A DNA stretch of 18,699 nt from an uncultured Anaerolineae bacterium (GTDB taxonomy: Bacteria; Chloroflexota; Anaerolineae; Anaerolineales; Villigracilaceae): contig CAINXK010000552.1 in the NCBI GenBank assembly GCA_903854805.1, positions 1 to 18,699 of the forward strand, given 5' to 3'. Made by a program: the position numbers and the translations under genes. Under the pieces are notes generated by a model. The model was given only the letters and a program-made list of their open reading frames with translations. It ran no database searches and was not told the origin of the DNA. Within the stretch, counting starts at the first letter, position 1; each line of letters opens with the position of its first letter. This document shows, in pieces, positions 7,295-15,931 of the stretch.

Positions 7295-8068
7295 ATGTTT
7301 AAGTGGAAATTACTCATAGCAACACTGCCCTTCGTCGTGATCATCGTCGCCATCGCTCTAATCCGTGATTATGTTTTGCGACTACACGGCATTCTCGAAT
7401 TTAGTGAAGTAGCCCCCTTACTCTCTGCAGTTGCATTGATTGTGGGCATTATGATGGCTGGCGTGCTGACAGATTACAAAGAAAGTGAAAAAATACCCGG
7501 AGAAATCGCGACAACCCTGGAAACAATTGGAGATACCATCCAGGTAGTGGCCGCCTTGAACAAGGAAACTGACATCAGCGCTTTGGGGACCGAATATGGT
7601 CGTCTGGTTGCCACAGTTGAAGATTGGTTCATGGGGCGTACGGGTGTCAACCAATGTTATGCGGTCCTGGACGATTTTCGGCAGGCACTCCCGCTGATGC
7701 AACAGGCAGTTGGGGTAAATTATGTTATCAGGAGCCTCGGCGAAATACACAACCTGCGACGCCTGATAACACGCGTGGATGTCATCGCCAAAACATCCTT
7801 CATCCCGGCCGGTTACGCCCTGCTTGACCTGTTGGTAGGTACGACCATCACGCTCTTGCTGATGATCAACTATAAAACCGTCCTGGCCGAATACTTCCTG
7901 ATTTCTTTATTGTCGCTCATCTATATCTACTTGCTGCGGCTTATTCGCGATGTGGATAATCCGTTTGAGTATGTTTCCAAAAACAATAAAAGCAGCACGA
8001 CCGAGGTCAACCCGTTTCCTGTGCAGAATTTCAGACAGCGGTTTGAATCCAACAAACAGATCAAATAA
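7295..8068 (+). CDS. Four-helix membrane protein, possibly DUF4239/bestrophin-like
   Basis: The 257-residue protein has two N-terminal helices (about 6–24 and 39–58), a soluble helical segment of about 110 residues that includes a conserved-looking DYKESEKIPGEIA (60–72), then two more helices (about 170–190 and 198–217), followed by RLIRDVDNPFEY and a polar tail. The two-plus-two helix layout, the helical middle, Arg-Arg-Leu before helix 3 and the D-x-P-F motif after helix 4 resemble DUF4239, a bestrophin-related family of mostly unknown role. This is a resemblance from memory, not a firm assignment. GGAGAG lies four bases before the ATG. The same strand and 187-base gap to the upstream gene allow, but do not prove, co-transcription. 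If both belong together, two channel-type proteins would be side by side. Confidence 0.78.
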   Translation: MFKWKLLIATLPFVVIIVAIALIRDYVLRLHGILEFSEVAPLLSAVALIVGIMMAGVLTDYKESEKIPGEIATTLETIGDTIQVVAALNKETDISALGTEYGRLVATVEDWFMGRTGVNQCYAVLDDFRQALPLMQQAVGVNYVIRSLGEIHNLRRLITRVDVIAKTSFIPAGYALLDLLVGTTITLLLMINYKTVLAEYFLISLLSLIYIYLLRLIRDVDNPFEYVSKNNKSSTTEVNPFPVQNFRQRFESNKQIK

Positions 8069-8102
8069 ATACCGGCTAATTGGTGACATTCGAGCTGAGT
8101 GC

Positions 8103-8138
8103 GCGCATCCCACCTGTCAACCAGCAGCTGGGATGCGC
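8103..8138. terminator. Stem-loop after the membrane-protein gene, without a U-tract
   Basis: GCGCATCCCA (8103–8112) pairs perfectly with TGGGATGCGC (8129–8138) around a 16-base loop, and AGCT flanks could extend the stem with a bulge. It sits 35 bases after the stop at 8068, where a terminator is expected, but no T-run follows. The remaining bases to 8250 hold no gene. Confidence 0.45.
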
Positions 8139-8250
8139 AGCTTGAGATGCTGCCGGATAATCTCGATGACGCTGTACTGTATTGTACTGAAGCTGATGGC
8201 ACAAACAGAATTGGCGCCCGAGGCATGCGTGAAATTTAGAATTTGAGCGC

Positions 8251-8279
8251 TTGCAAAATCGCTTTCTTTGTGCTAGAAT
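8251..8279 (+). promoter_or_regulatory. Promoter of the nusA–ribF operon
   Basis: TTGCAA (8251–8256) and TAGAAT (8274–8279) have the ideal 17-base spacing. Transcription would start near 8286, leaving a leader of about 150 bases before nusA that contains the hairpin at 8309–8337. No coding sequence intervenes. Confidence 0.7.
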
Positions 8280-8308
8280 CTATGTTGAAAACCCAATACT
8301 GCAAGCGC

Positions 8309-8337
8309 CGAAAAAGTGGGAGCCCCCCACTTTTTCG
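8309..8337 (+). terminator. Leader hairpin of the nusA operon, probable attenuator
   Basis: CGAAAAAGTGGG (8309–8320) pairs exactly with CCCACTTTTTCG (8326–8337) around a five-base loop. The G/C core GTGGG/CCCAC is followed by TTTTT, the form of an intrinsic terminator, and the A-run on the 5' side makes it symmetric. It lies about 25 bases after the inferred transcription start and over 100 bases before nusA, so read-through would control the operon. I recall similar GTGGG…CCCAC hairpins before rimP–nusA operons in other bacteria. NusA, the first product, acts on such hairpins, so feedback is plausible but inferred. Confidence 0.65.
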
Positions 8338-8438
8338 TTTCTAATACGTCACCAACGGCGAAATCAGCTTTCTGGTGTTCACCCGGAAACCGCCGGTACA
8401 AAATATCCGAGAAATATTCAATCGGGAGTTCGCGCAAG

Positions 8439-10343
8439 ATGAAAAACGAGTTTAGCCTGGCTTTTAATGAAGTGCTCGAAGAAAAACAACTGCCCAAGGA
8501 AATTATCCTGGGAGCACTGGAATCGGCCATGGTGTCAGCTTACCGCCGCGCCGTAAACGCCTCGAGCGCACAGCATGTGGAAGCCAAAGTAGACCCAGAT
8601 ACCGGTAAGGTTATGGTGTTTGTCGAAAAAGAAGTCGTCGAAGAAGTCCAGGATGATCGCACCGAAGTTGCACTTCTGGACGCTCGCAAGGTCAACCCGA
8701 CCATCCAGTTGGGTGATATGGCGATTGTCGAATCTACACCTCAAAATTTCGGACGCGTAGCAGCCCAAACTGCCCGCCAGGTTATCCAACAACGCATTCG
8801 AGAAGCCGAACGTGCCGCCCAGATGCAGTACTTCGAACGCCAGCTGGGTGAAATCGTCAGCGGTGTAGTGCAAGCCAGCAACCCACAGACCACCACCGTT
8901 GGGCTGGATATGAAGGCAGAAGGCGTCATGCCTGCCAACCAGCGCATCCCTGGCGAAAAATTCCGTGTCCACGACCGCCTGCGCGCCATCATCATGGAAG
9001 TTAAGGACGGTTCACGCGGTCCCCAGATTATCCTTTCACGAGCGCACCGCAATTTCCTGCGCCGTCTGCTTGAAAATGAAGTCCCCGAAATTTATCACGG
9101 CATCGTCGAGATCCGCGCAATTGCGCGCGAACCAGGCCAGCGTGCCAAGGTGGCGGTTTCTGCCACCCAGGCCGGGGTCGACCCGGTTGGCGCCTGCGTC
9201 GGCGTCAAAGGTATGCGCATCCAGGCGATTGTAAAAGAACTGCACGATGAAAAAATCGACATCATCGAATGGAATATTGACCCGGTCATCTATATTTCCA
9301 AGGCTATCAGCCCGGCGCGCGTGAGCGGCGTCTATCTGAACGAAGCCGAAAAGACCGGCACAGTCGTCGTGATGGATGATCAACTCTCGCTAGCAATTGG
9401 GCGGGATGGGCAAAATGCCCGTCTGGCAGCCAAGCTGACCAGCTGGCGCATCGATATCAAATCCGTGGTCGAAGCCGCCGGGGATACGCTCGGCAGACTG
9501 CAATCTGAACCAGGCATGCGCCTGACTGCTGAATTTGAAAAAGACAACATTGTGCGCATCAGCGAAATTCTGGCTAAAAAAGCCGAAGGCCGCCCGATCC
9601 CACCCGAAGAATATACCGCCCTGGCCCAGTTTGTGGATCGCGTCGAACGTCGCAGCCTTGAGCGCCAGCGCGCCGAAGATAAAATCAACACTGAGAAACT
9701 GGCCGAAGCTCGTCTCGGCATCCCGGATCTTGCCTTCGAACAATCCCTGGATGTTTTGGGGTTGCCCGAACACGTCTTCAATATTTTGACAGAAGCCGAC
9801 TACACCACAGCTGGCGATCTGTTGCTGGCCATGCGACTCAGCCCCGATAAGGTGCTGGGCCTGGCAGGTATCGGCCCCAAGGCCATTCAGGCCATTGAAA
9901 AAGCCATCCACGAGACGAAATTCGGCGTTGAAGAAGCACCAGTAGAAATTGTCGAACCCACTCCGGCCGAAGTTGCCGTGCCAGTTGAAGCAGTTGCCCC
10001 GGCAGCCGAAAGTGTGCTGGTCGCAGAGATCGAGACACCAGAAGTAATTGCCATTGAGGCTGCTCCAGAAGTGATTGCAGTTGAAGGCACAGCCGTCGAA
10101 GCACCTGCCACCGAAGCGCCTGCCAGCGGAGAAGAAGCCGCTCCCGAAGCCACCTTTGAAGAATTGTTCAAACTTCGTCCCGAAAGTTTCAAACCGGGCG
10201 CAGAAGAAGATGACAAGGGCGACAAGAAGGGCAAAAAAGGTAAGAAATCGGTCGAGTACCAGTTTGACGAAGACCGCGGCGAAGTGGTTGGTCGCAAGAA
10301 GCACAAACGCGGCGACGTCGATTGGACCGGCGAAGACTGGTAA
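8439..10343 (+). CDS. nusA: Transcription termination/antitermination factor NusA
   Basis: NusA binds RNA polymerase and nascent RNA, and modulates pausing, termination and antitermination. The 634-residue product shows the N-terminal polymerase-binding domain (1–about 130, [15 protein letters not shown]…), an S1 domain (about 137–200), KH1 with [14 protein letters not shown] (251–264) and KH2 with [15 protein letters not shown] (319–333). A helical region leads to a helix-hairpin-helix acidic-repeat-like domain (about 447–492, [29 protein letters not shown]). Then comes a Pro/Ala/Glu/Val-rich linker of roughly 90 residues and a tail with [10 protein letters not shown] and a DVDWTGEDW end. 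The frame is open further upstream, but ATG at 8439 is chosen because the family's usual first residues begin there and GGGAG (8424–8428) precedes it. rimP is missing upstream. Confidence 0.96.
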   Translation: MKNEFSLAFNEVLEEKQLPKEIILGALESAMVSAYRRAVNASSAQHVEAKVDPDTGKVMVFVEKEVVEEVQDDRTEVALLDARKVNPTIQLGDMAIVESTPQNFGRVAAQTARQVIQQRIREAERAAQMQYFERQLGEIVSGVVQASNPQTTTVGLDMKAEGVMPANQRIPGEKFRVHDRLRAIIMEVKDGSRGPQIILSRAHRNFLRRLLENEVPEIYHGIVEIRAIAREPGQRAKVAVSATQAGVDPVGACVGVKGMRIQAIVKELHDEKIDIIEWNIDPVIYISKAISPARVSGVYLNEAEKTGTVVVMDDQLSLAIGRDGQNARLAAKLTSWRIDIKSVVEAAGDTLGRLQSEPGMRLTAEFEKDNIVRISEILAKKAEGRPIPPEEYTALAQFVDRVERRSLERQRAEDKINTEKLAEARLGIPDLAFEQSLDVLGLPEHVFNILTEADYTTAGDLLLAMRLSPDKVLGLAGIGPKAIQAIEKAIHETKFGVEEAPVEIVEPTPAEVAVPVEAVAPAAESVLVAEIETPEVIAIEAAPEVIAVEGTAVEAPATEAPASGEEAAPEATFEELFKLRPESFKPGAEEDDKGDKKGKKGKKSVEYQFDEDRGEVVGRKKHKRGDVDWTGEDW

Positions 10344-10345
10344 AT

Positions 10346-10678
10346 ATGGCTGGGAAACCTGCCAGGCCAAAACATGTTCCACAAAGAACCTGCGTAGGCT
10401 GCCGCACCGTGTTGGCCAAACGAACATTGACCCGCATCGTGCGGCGGTCTGACGGGATCTTCATTGACCCAACAGGCAAGATCAATGGGCGAGGGGCCTA
10501 TCTTCATGATTTACGATCTTGCTGGGAGCGCGCCTTAAAAGGCGGGCTTGCAAATGGATTGAAAACAACTCTTACGCCCGATGACCGGCATAGGCTGGAA
10601 ATATATATGGTCAGTCTGCCGGATGAGCCTGCTGAAACCCGGGCAAACATAGAAAAAAGTACAGATGCGCAAGCCTGA
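10346..10678 (+). CDS. ylxR: YlxR family RNA-binding protein (DUF448)
   Basis: The 110-residue protein carries the family core: RTCVGCR near the N-terminus, TLTRIVRRSDG, DPTGKINGRGAYLHD and a C-terminal Cys-containing helix. YlxR proteins bind RNA; in some bacteria they affect expression or interact with RNase P, but a uniform role is not settled. ATG at 10346 is chosen, two bases after the nusA stop, because it gives the usual family N-terminus. An in-frame TTG at 10322 would overlap nusA and add eight residues of no family character. There is no strong ribosome site, so translation is probably coupled to nusA. The L7Ae-like gene that often follows ylxR in Firmicutes is absent. Confidence 0.93.
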   Translation: MAGKPARPKHVPQRTCVGCRTVLAKRTLTRIVRRSDGIFIDPTGKINGRGAYLHDLRSCWERALKGGLANGLKTTLTPDDRHRLEIYMVSLPDEPAETRANIEKSTDAQA

Positions 10679-10681
10679 TGA

Positions 10682-10756
10682 TCCCGATAACTGCACGGGA
10701 ACGAGCCGCCATGTGATTGTTTAATTCACTCACATGGATATTGGCATCAGGATGCC
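10682..10756 (+). other. Structured ylxR–infB intergenic region with three short hairpins
   Basis: Three inverted repeats follow one another before infB: TCCCG/CGGGA (10682–10686 with 10696–10700), CCATGTGA/TCACATGG (10709–10716 with 10730–10737, 13-base loop) and GGCATC/GATGCC (10743–10748 with 10751–10756). No T-run follows any of them. They could be mRNA processing or stability elements that set infB expression apart from nusA–ylxR. The infB ribosome site GGAGG (10783–10787) lies just downstream and is not itself paired in these stems. Confidence 0.45.
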
Positions 10757-10794
10757 CCCAGCGGGCAGCGTATTTCATGGTTGGAGGTATCCTT

Positions 10795-12573
10795 ATGAGC
10801 GAAAAAAAGATTGAGCTGCCGGTCGCGATTGGTGTGCGTGACCTGGCACAGAAGATGGGCATCAGCCCGATCGATGCAATTAAAAAACTAATGCTTAACG
10901 GCGTGATGGCCTCCATCAACCAGACCATCGACTATGATACAGCAGCGATTGTGGCGGCTGAATTCGGTTATGAAGCCTTTCCTGAAGAACTGGAAGTGGA
11001 AGCACAAAAAGAAGCCGGCGAGATTCCTCTCTGGCGTCAGAAGATTGCCAACGAAAAAACCGCCGATCTGGTCAACCGCGCACCAGTCGTCACCATCTTA
11101 GGGCACGTCGATCACGGCAAGACCTCCCTGCTGGACGCCATCCGCGTGACGGAAGTGGCTGCGGGCGAAGCCGGTGGTATTACTCAACATATTGGCGCTT
11201 ACCAGGTTGAAAAAGAAGGCCGTCTGATCACCTTCCTGGATACACCTGGTCATGCTGCTTTTACTGCCATGCGCGCACGCGGCGCCCAGGGTGCAGATAT
11301 CGTGGTTCTGGTCGTGGCCGCCGATGACGGCGTCATGCCACAAACTCGCGAAGCCATCGCCCACGCCAAAGCTGCGCGTGTGCCAATGATCGTAGCTCTC
11401 AACAAAATCGACAAACCCAATGCAAATCCGGATCGTGTCAAGAATCAGCTCTCTGAATTGGAGCTCGTCCCAGATGAATGGGGCGGGAACACAATCGTAG
11501 TCCCGGTTTCTGCCAGGCAGAAGACCGGTATTACTGATCTACTGGCTTCCATTCTGCTCGTGGCTGACAGCCTGGAGATTCGGGCCAACCCACAAGGCAA
11601 AGTCATCGGCACGGTTATCGAAGCCGAAGTGGACAAAACCAAGGGCGTCATGGCCAGCCTGCTGGTCCAAAACGGTACTCTTAAAAACGGCGCTGTTGTA
11701 GTTGCCGGCATATCGCAAGGCCGCATCAAGGCCATGTATGATTACCGCGGTAAACCTGTGCAAAAAGCTGGCCCATCCATGCCCGTCTCTGTGCTTGGAA
11801 TGAACGCCGTCCCAGCGGCAGGCGAAATATTCGAAGTGGTCGAAAGCGAACGAATCGCGCGTGAAATCGTGATCAAACGCCAGGAAGCCATGAAGAACCA
11901 GACCGCCACTGCCAAAATGTCACTCGAAGACCTGTTTGCGCGCTTCAAAGCTGGTGAGCTGAAGGAACTTCGCCTGATCTTGAAGGCGGATGTACAGGGT
12001 TCGCTTGAGCCAATTGTTAAAGAACTAAATGAACTGGCCAAGAGCAACAGCTCCGAAATTGCCCTGAAAGTACTATATGCTGAAACCGGCAATATCGGTG
12101 AAAATGATGTCATGCTGGCCTCGGCCTCCAAGGCCATTCTATTGGGCTTCAACGTGCAGGCCGAAGTCACCGCCCGTCGCCTGGCTGAATCAGAAGGTGT
12201 TTCAATCCGCCTGTACGATATCATCTATCGTCTGACCGAAGATATCGAAAAAGCCCTTAAAGGTATGCTCGAACCCGAGTTCACCGAAAAACACATCGGA
12301 CGAGCCCAGGTTCTGGCGATCTTCCCAATCTCCAAGCTTGGCAAGATTGCGGGCTGCCGCGTGCTGGAAGGCGAGCTGCGCCGTAACGGCAAGATCCGCC
12401 TGATGCGTGGAGCAGATACCGTCTTTGAAGGCGAAGTAGCCTCGCTCAGGCATGAGAAAGACGATGTGCGCGATGTGCGCGCCGGCTTTGAATGTGGGAT
12501 CGGCTTGAAAAACTTCAACGATGTGCTTGTTGGTGATATGCTCGAGTGTTACAATCTCGAGAAAAATGGTTGA
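10795..12573 (+). CDS. infB: Translation initiation factor IF-2, short form
   Basis: IF-2 is the GTPase that places fMet-tRNA on the 30S subunit and promotes 50S joining. The 592-residue product has an N-terminal IF2_N-like subdomain (about 8–60, [20 protein letters not shown]) and then the G domain: GHVDHGKT (103–110), GGIT (127–130), DTPGH (149–153) and NKID (203–206). The domain II barrel and C-terminal fMet-tRNA-binding region follow, with [14 protein letters not shown] and [11 protein letters not shown]. It lacks the several-hundred-residue charged N-terminal extension of E. coli IF-2, as is common in Chloroflexota. ATG at 10795 is preceded by GGAGG seven bases away and fixes the start; an upstream in-frame extension has no family character. 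Confidence 0.97.
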   Translation: MSEKKIELPVAIGVRDLAQKMGISPIDAIKKLMLNGVMASINQTIDYDTAAIVAAEFGYEAFPEELEVEAQKEAGEIPLWRQKIANEKTADLVNRAPVVTILGHVDHGKTSLLDAIRVTEVAAGEAGGITQHIGAYQVEKEGRLITFLDTPGHAAFTAMRARGAQGADIVVLVVAADDGVMPQTREAIAHAKAARVPMIVALNKIDKPNANPDRVKNQLSELELVPDEWGGNTIVVPVSARQKTGITDLLASILLVADSLEIRANPQGKVIGTVIEAEVDKTKGVMASLLVQNGTLKNGAVVVAGISQGRIKAMYDYRGKPVQKAGPSMPVSVLGMNAVPAAGEIFEVVESERIAREIVIKRQEAMKNQTATAKMSLEDLFARFKAGELKELRLILKADVQGSLEPIVKELNELAKSNSSEIALKVLYAETGNIGENDVMLASASKAILLGFNVQAEVTARRLAESEGVSIRLYDIIYRLTEDIEKALKGMLEPEFTEKHIGRAQVLAIFPISKLGKIAGCRVLEGELRRNGKIRLMRGADTVFEGEVASLRHEKDDVRDVRAGFECGIGLKNFNDVLVGDMLECYNLEKNG

Positions 12574-12595
12574 TTGACGCCTCTGGCTCAATCAA
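12570..12595 (+). other. Hairpin overlapping the infB stop codon
   Basis: TTGATTGA (12570–12577) and TCAATCAA (12588–12595) are exact complements, and within the loop GCC/GGC can extend the stem, leaving TCT. The infB TGA is inside the 5' arm. A second inverted pair CTCGAG (12541–12546 and 12556–12561) precedes it. No T-run follows, so this looks like an mRNA boundary or stability structure between infB and rbfA. Confidence 0.45.
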
Positions 12596-12622
12596 GGTAT
12601 ATTCAAAAATCGAAGATAAATT

Positions 12623-12976
12623 ATGCCATCTGGTGTTCGTTTACAAAAAATTGCTGACCGCATCCGGGAAGAAATCTCGGCGATGCTGCTCAAAGAGATC
12701 AGTGACCCGCGCCTGCACGATGCTTATGTGACTGATGTGCGCGTTGATCGTGAGCTAGCTTACGCGGATGTTTACGTTTCGGCGTTGGAAGGGAAATCCC
12801 GCTCCGCCGAAATTGTGCAGGGTATGGAAAGCGCCAGCGGCTTCTTGCGCCGCAGCCTCAGCTCCCGTGTGGATCTGCGCGCCTTTCCACGCCTTCGTTT
12901 TCACTGGGACCCAACCCCCGAAAACGCTGACCATATCGAAAAAATTCTGGCACAGCTGCGCAACGAGAAGAAGTAA
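12623..12976 (+). CDS. rbfA: 30S ribosome-binding factor RbfA
   Basis: RbfA binds the 30S precursor and aids maturation of the 5' end of 16S rRNA; it is important in the cold. The 117-residue product matches the family in length and sequence: an N-terminal R-L-Q-K-I-A-x-x-I-R-E-E-I helix, LLKEISDPRLHDAYVTDVRV, then YADVYVSALEGKS and a C-terminal RLRFHWDPTPENADHIEKIL helix. The ATG stands 49 bases after the infB stop. The GAAG upstream is a weak ribosome site. Confidence 0.96.
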   Translation: MPSGVRLQKIADRIREEISAMLLKEISDPRLHDAYVTDVRVDRELAYADVYVSALEGKSRSAEIVQGMESASGFLRRSLSSRVDLRAFPRLRFHWDPTPENADHIEKILAQLRNEKK

Positions 12977-13052
12977 TACAGCCGCAGGATCTGCAGATTA
13001 ATATTTCCGCACCAGATAATCATGTGAATTTAATCAACCCGCATGGATGTTG

Positions 13053-13061
13053 TGGTATAAG
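13053..13061 (+). promoter_or_regulatory. Possible internal extended -10 promoter before nrnA
   Basis: TGGTATAAG reads as an extended -10 (TG-N-TATAAG) 23 bases before the nrnA start codon, in the 108-base rbfA–nrnA gap, the largest gap downstream of rbfA. There is no good -35. It could let nrnA–truB–ribF be expressed separately. Confidence 0.35.
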
Positions 13062-13084
13062 GGATTTAGGAGTTTCAAGCAAGT

Positions 13085-14035
13085 ATGAATACTATCGACG
13101 CAGAAATTAATGCCAAAATAGCCTCTGCGAACAACATCATGATCGTTTCACATGTCCGCCCAGATGGAGATGCCATCGGTGCAACGCTCGGCCTCGGGCT
13201 TGCCCTCAAGCAATCTGGGAAAACTGTTCAAATGGTGCTGAATGACGGCTTGCCCGCTTCGTTCCGGCACCTGCCGGGCAGTGAACTGGTCAAGAAGGAA
13301 ATTCAAGGCCAGCCCGACTTGTTCATCACGGTGGACTGTGCTGACTTCAAACGCACAGGCAAACAGTTCGAAAACTATCGCAAACCCGACATCAATATCG
13401 ACCACCACATCACCAATGAAAAATTTGGGGTTTTGAATTTGATCGAGCCGGACTCTGTGGCCACCTCAGCCATCCTGACAGACCATATCCCCGCCTGGGG
13501 CCTGGAGATCAGCAAGGAAGTCGCTGCCAACCTGGCCACTGGGATTGTCACAGATACGCTTGGCTTCCGCACTTCCAACACAACCCCTGCCGCCCTGAGA
13601 CAAATGGCACTCCTGATGGAAACCGGCATTAATATGCCCGAGCTGTATACGCGTGCCCTGGTCAGCCGTTCCTTTTCAGCTGCGCGTTACTGGGGCGCCG
13701 GTCTTACCAGCCTGAAAACCCTGGATGGAATTGTCTACGCAACCATGCGCCTGGCAGATCGCAAGAACGCTGGCTATGGTGGCAATGATGATGCCGATTT
13801 GATCAATATTGTTTCCGCAATTGAAGACCATGTGGTTGGTATGATTTTCGTGGAACAACACAGCACCGTAAAAATCTCCTGGCGCGCCCTCCAGCCAGGG
13901 GTGGATGTATCCAAGATCGCCACGTTCTTCGGCGGCGGCGGACATAAAGCAGCAGCCGGGGCAGATATTTCCGGCAAGCTGGATGAAGTTCAAACGCGTG
14001 TTTTACAGACCACGCGAGAAATGCTCAATCTTTAG
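13085..14035 (+). CDS. nrnA: DHH/DHHA1 phosphoesterase, NrnA-like (nanoRNase/pAp phosphatase)
   Basis: NrnA-type enzymes degrade 2–5-nucleotide RNAs and dephosphorylate 3'-phosphoadenosine 5'-phosphate in the cytosol. The 316-residue protein contains the metal-binding series SHVRPDGDAIG (22–32), VDCAD (83–87), NIDHHITN (104–111) and the DHHA1 signature GGGGHKAAAG (283–292), with normal length and order. TAGGAG is 12 bases before the ATG, a rather long spacing. Its place between rbfA and truB repeats the arrangement of several other bacteria, which supports the assignment over other DHH enzymes such as RecJ, which is longer. Exact substrate preference cannot be read from sequence. Confidence 0.9.
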   Translation: MNTIDAEINAKIASANNIMIVSHVRPDGDAIGATLGLGLALKQSGKTVQMVLNDGLPASFRHLPGSELVKKEIQGQPDLFITVDCADFKRTGKQFENYRKPDINIDHHITNEKFGVLNLIEPDSVATSAILTDHIPAWGLEISKEVAANLATGIVTDTLGFRTSNTTPAALRQMALLMETGINMPELYTRALVSRSFSAARYWGAGLTSLKTLDGIVYATMRLADRKNAGYGGNDDADLINIVSAIEDHVVGMIFVEQHSTVKISWRALQPGVDVSKIATFFGGGGHKAAAGADISGKLDEVQTRVLQTTREMLNL

Positions 14036-14051
14036 GGGGCAGGAGAATAAT

Positions 14052-14972
14052 ATGGATAATCAAGATCTTAAAAATGCCATCTCCGGTGTGCTTGTCATCG
14101 ACAAACCCATTGGCATGACCTCTCACGACGTGGTCAATGCCGTTCGCTTTGGCACTGGCATCCGGCGTGCCGGGCATACCGGTACCCTGGACCCGCGCGC
14201 ATCCGGTGTACTGGTCATTCTCGTTGGTCCGGCGGTACGTTTAAGCGAATACGTTTCGGCTTCCGACAAGCGTTACCAGGCGATTATCCGTATGGGCGCA
14301 TCCACCGATACCTTTGACGCCGACGGACGCTTCACCCAGCAGACCAATACGCCCTTCGATGTGACAGAGTCCCAGTTCGAAGAAACCCTCAAGCAGTTTG
14401 TGGGTGAGATCGAACAGACACCCCCACCCTATTCGGCGGTGAAGGTGCGCGGACGCCGCGCTTACGATATGGCACGCAAAGGCGAAGAAGTCGAGCTGGC
14501 TCCACGCAAGATCAACGTCTATCACCTCGAAGTGCTCGAATGGGCACCCCCCGAAGTAGTCGTGGACGTGCACTGCTCATCCGGCACCTACGTCCGCTCG
14601 TTGGCCAATGATATGGGCAACGCCCTGGGCTGCGGCGGATACCTGGTAGGACTGCGCCGCACCAAGAGCGGCCGCTTCAGCCTGCGCGATGCTACACCCC
14701 TGCGCAAACTTCAGGAATCCTTCCGCGCCGGAAATTGGTATCAGTTCCTCATCCCGGCTGCCGAAGCCCTGGGTGATTGGCCCGCGATTGAACTCGACCC
14801 CGATACCGTCGAAAACGTCAAGCATGGTCACCGCATCCCTGCCGACCCATCTGTTAAACCTGGCATCAATAACCTGGTGCGAGGCGTCAGCATGGCCGGT
14901 GAGCTGGTTGCTCTGATGGAGCTTGACCCTGCCACCAGCGAATGGCAGCCCAAGAAAGTATTTTTCTCGTAA
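14052..14972 (+). CDS. truB: tRNA pseudouridine(55) synthase TruB
   Basis: TruB converts U55 in the T-loop of nearly all tRNAs to pseudouridine and helps tRNA fold. In the 306-residue product, the start GVLVIDKPIGMTSHDVV leads to the catalytic motif GHTGTLDPRASGVL with the nucleophile D47. TPPPYSAVKVRGRRAYDMARKGE forms the substrate contact region, and CSSGTYVRSLANDMG with LRRTKSGRF closes the catalytic domain, ahead of a C-terminal region of about 90 residues. ATG at 14052 is favoured by AGGAG six bases upstream and follows the nrnA stop by 16 bases; longer upstream readings overlap nrnA and lack family character. Confidence 0.96.
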   Translation: MDNQDLKNAISGVLVIDKPIGMTSHDVVNAVRFGTGIRRAGHTGTLDPRASGVLVILVGPAVRLSEYVSASDKRYQAIIRMGASTDTFDADGRFTQQTNTPFDVTESQFEETLKQFVGEIEQTPPPYSAVKVRGRRAYDMARKGEEVELAPRKINVYHLEVLEWAPPEVVVDVHCSSGTYVRSLANDMGNALGCGGYLVGLRRTKSGRFSLRDATPLRKLQESFRAGNWYQFLIPAAEALGDWPAIELDPDTVENVKHGHRIPADPSVKPGINNLVRGVSMAGELVALMELDPATSEWQPKKVFFS

Positions 14973-15013
14973 CCTGGTCCTGAGCTCTCCCCCAAAAGGA
15001 CCGAGAATATCGT

Positions 15014-15931
15014 ATGCCCCAACATTATCACACGCTGGGAGCTGTTCATTTGAACAGTGCCTGGCTCACCATTGGTGTCTTTGATGGTATCCATCGCGGT
15101 CACCAACAAATTATCCACAAACTGACAGCAGGCGCGCACCAAAACGGCGCGCCTGCTGTTGTGCTTACCTTCGACCCTCATCCGGCCTTTGTACTGGCCG
15201 GACGGAAAATTCCCTGCCTGACAACACCCGATGAACGCTCTGCGCTCCTGATTGACATGGGGGTGGATGCGGTCATCAATATGGAATTCACGCCAGCGCT
15301 GGCAGAACACAGCGCCGAAGACTTCATGGCTGATCTCAAGCGCCATCTCGGTCTCAGCAAGCTGCTGATTGGGTATGATTTCGCGCTTGGTAAAAACCGT
15401 TCAGGCAATTTTGAGCGCCTGAGCCAGCTCGGTCTGCAACTGGACTACCAGGTTATGGTTGTGGACCCTTACCGTTACAACAATCAAGTAATTTCATCAA
15501 CCCTCATCCGCCAGACCATCGCCCAGGGGGCCGTCAGCCTGGCGGCGCAGAAATTGGGGCGCAATTATTCAGTGACCGGCACGATCGTCCCCGGCGATGG
15601 GCGCGGGCGCACCATCGGCATTCCAACTGCCAACCTGGATATTTCACCGGCCAAGGCCTTTCCGTTGAACGGTGTTTACGCCTGCTGGGCGCTGACCAAC
15701 TCGGGAAGATTCAGAGCGGTTGTCAACATAGGGCTGCGCCCCACTTTCACCAGCGGAGAAGTGCTGCCGCGCGTGGAAGCTCACCTGCTCGATTACAAGG
15801 CAGATCTCTACGGTCAGAATGTCAGCCTGGAGTTTGTGGAACGCCTGCGCGACGAACAAAAATTCCCCTCGGTAGATGCCCTGATCAACCAGATCCAGGC
15901 CGATATCACCACCGCCCGAAAACTTCTCTAA
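15014..15931 (+). CDS. ribF: Bifunctional riboflavin kinase/FAD synthetase RibF
   Basis: RibF makes FMN from riboflavin and then FAD. The 305-residue protein has an N-terminal nucleotidyltransferase-type FAD synthetase domain with GVFDGIHRGHQ (21–31), LTFDPHP, IGYDFALGKNRSG and ISSTLIRQTI. The C-terminal flavokinase domain has GDGRGRTIGIPTANL, NGVYACW, VVNIGLRPTF and FVERLRDEQKF. Both catalytic domains look complete. It follows truB by 41 bases with AAAGGA before the ATG at a long spacing. rpsO and pnp, common next neighbours elsewhere, are not seen downstream; the region after it is non-coding. Confidence 0.95.
   Translation: MPQHYHTLGAVHLNSAWLTIGVFDGIHRGHQQIIHKLTAGAHQNGAPAVVLTFDPHPAFVLAGRKIPCLTTPDERSALLIDMGVDAVINMEFTPALAEHSAEDFMADLKRHLGLSKLLIGYDFALGKNRSGNFERLSQLGLQLDYQVMVVDPYRYNNQVISSTLIRQTIAQGAVSLAAQKLGRNYSVTGTIVPGDGRGRTIGIPTANLDISPAKAFPLNGVYACWALTNSGRFRAVVNIGLRPTFTSGEVLPRVEAHLLDYKADLYGQNVSLEFVERLRDEQKFPSVDALINQIQADITTARKLL

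Noticed and set aside
10322..10345. TTG start extending YlxR into nusA
   Set aside because: The added residues are the NusA C-terminal DNA in another frame; ATG at 10346 gives the usual family start.
9390..10427. 345-codon minus-strand frame opposite nusA, rich in Phe, Gly and Cys
   Set aside because: Mirror of the Glu/Ala/Lys codons of the NusA tail; no ribosome site or homology.
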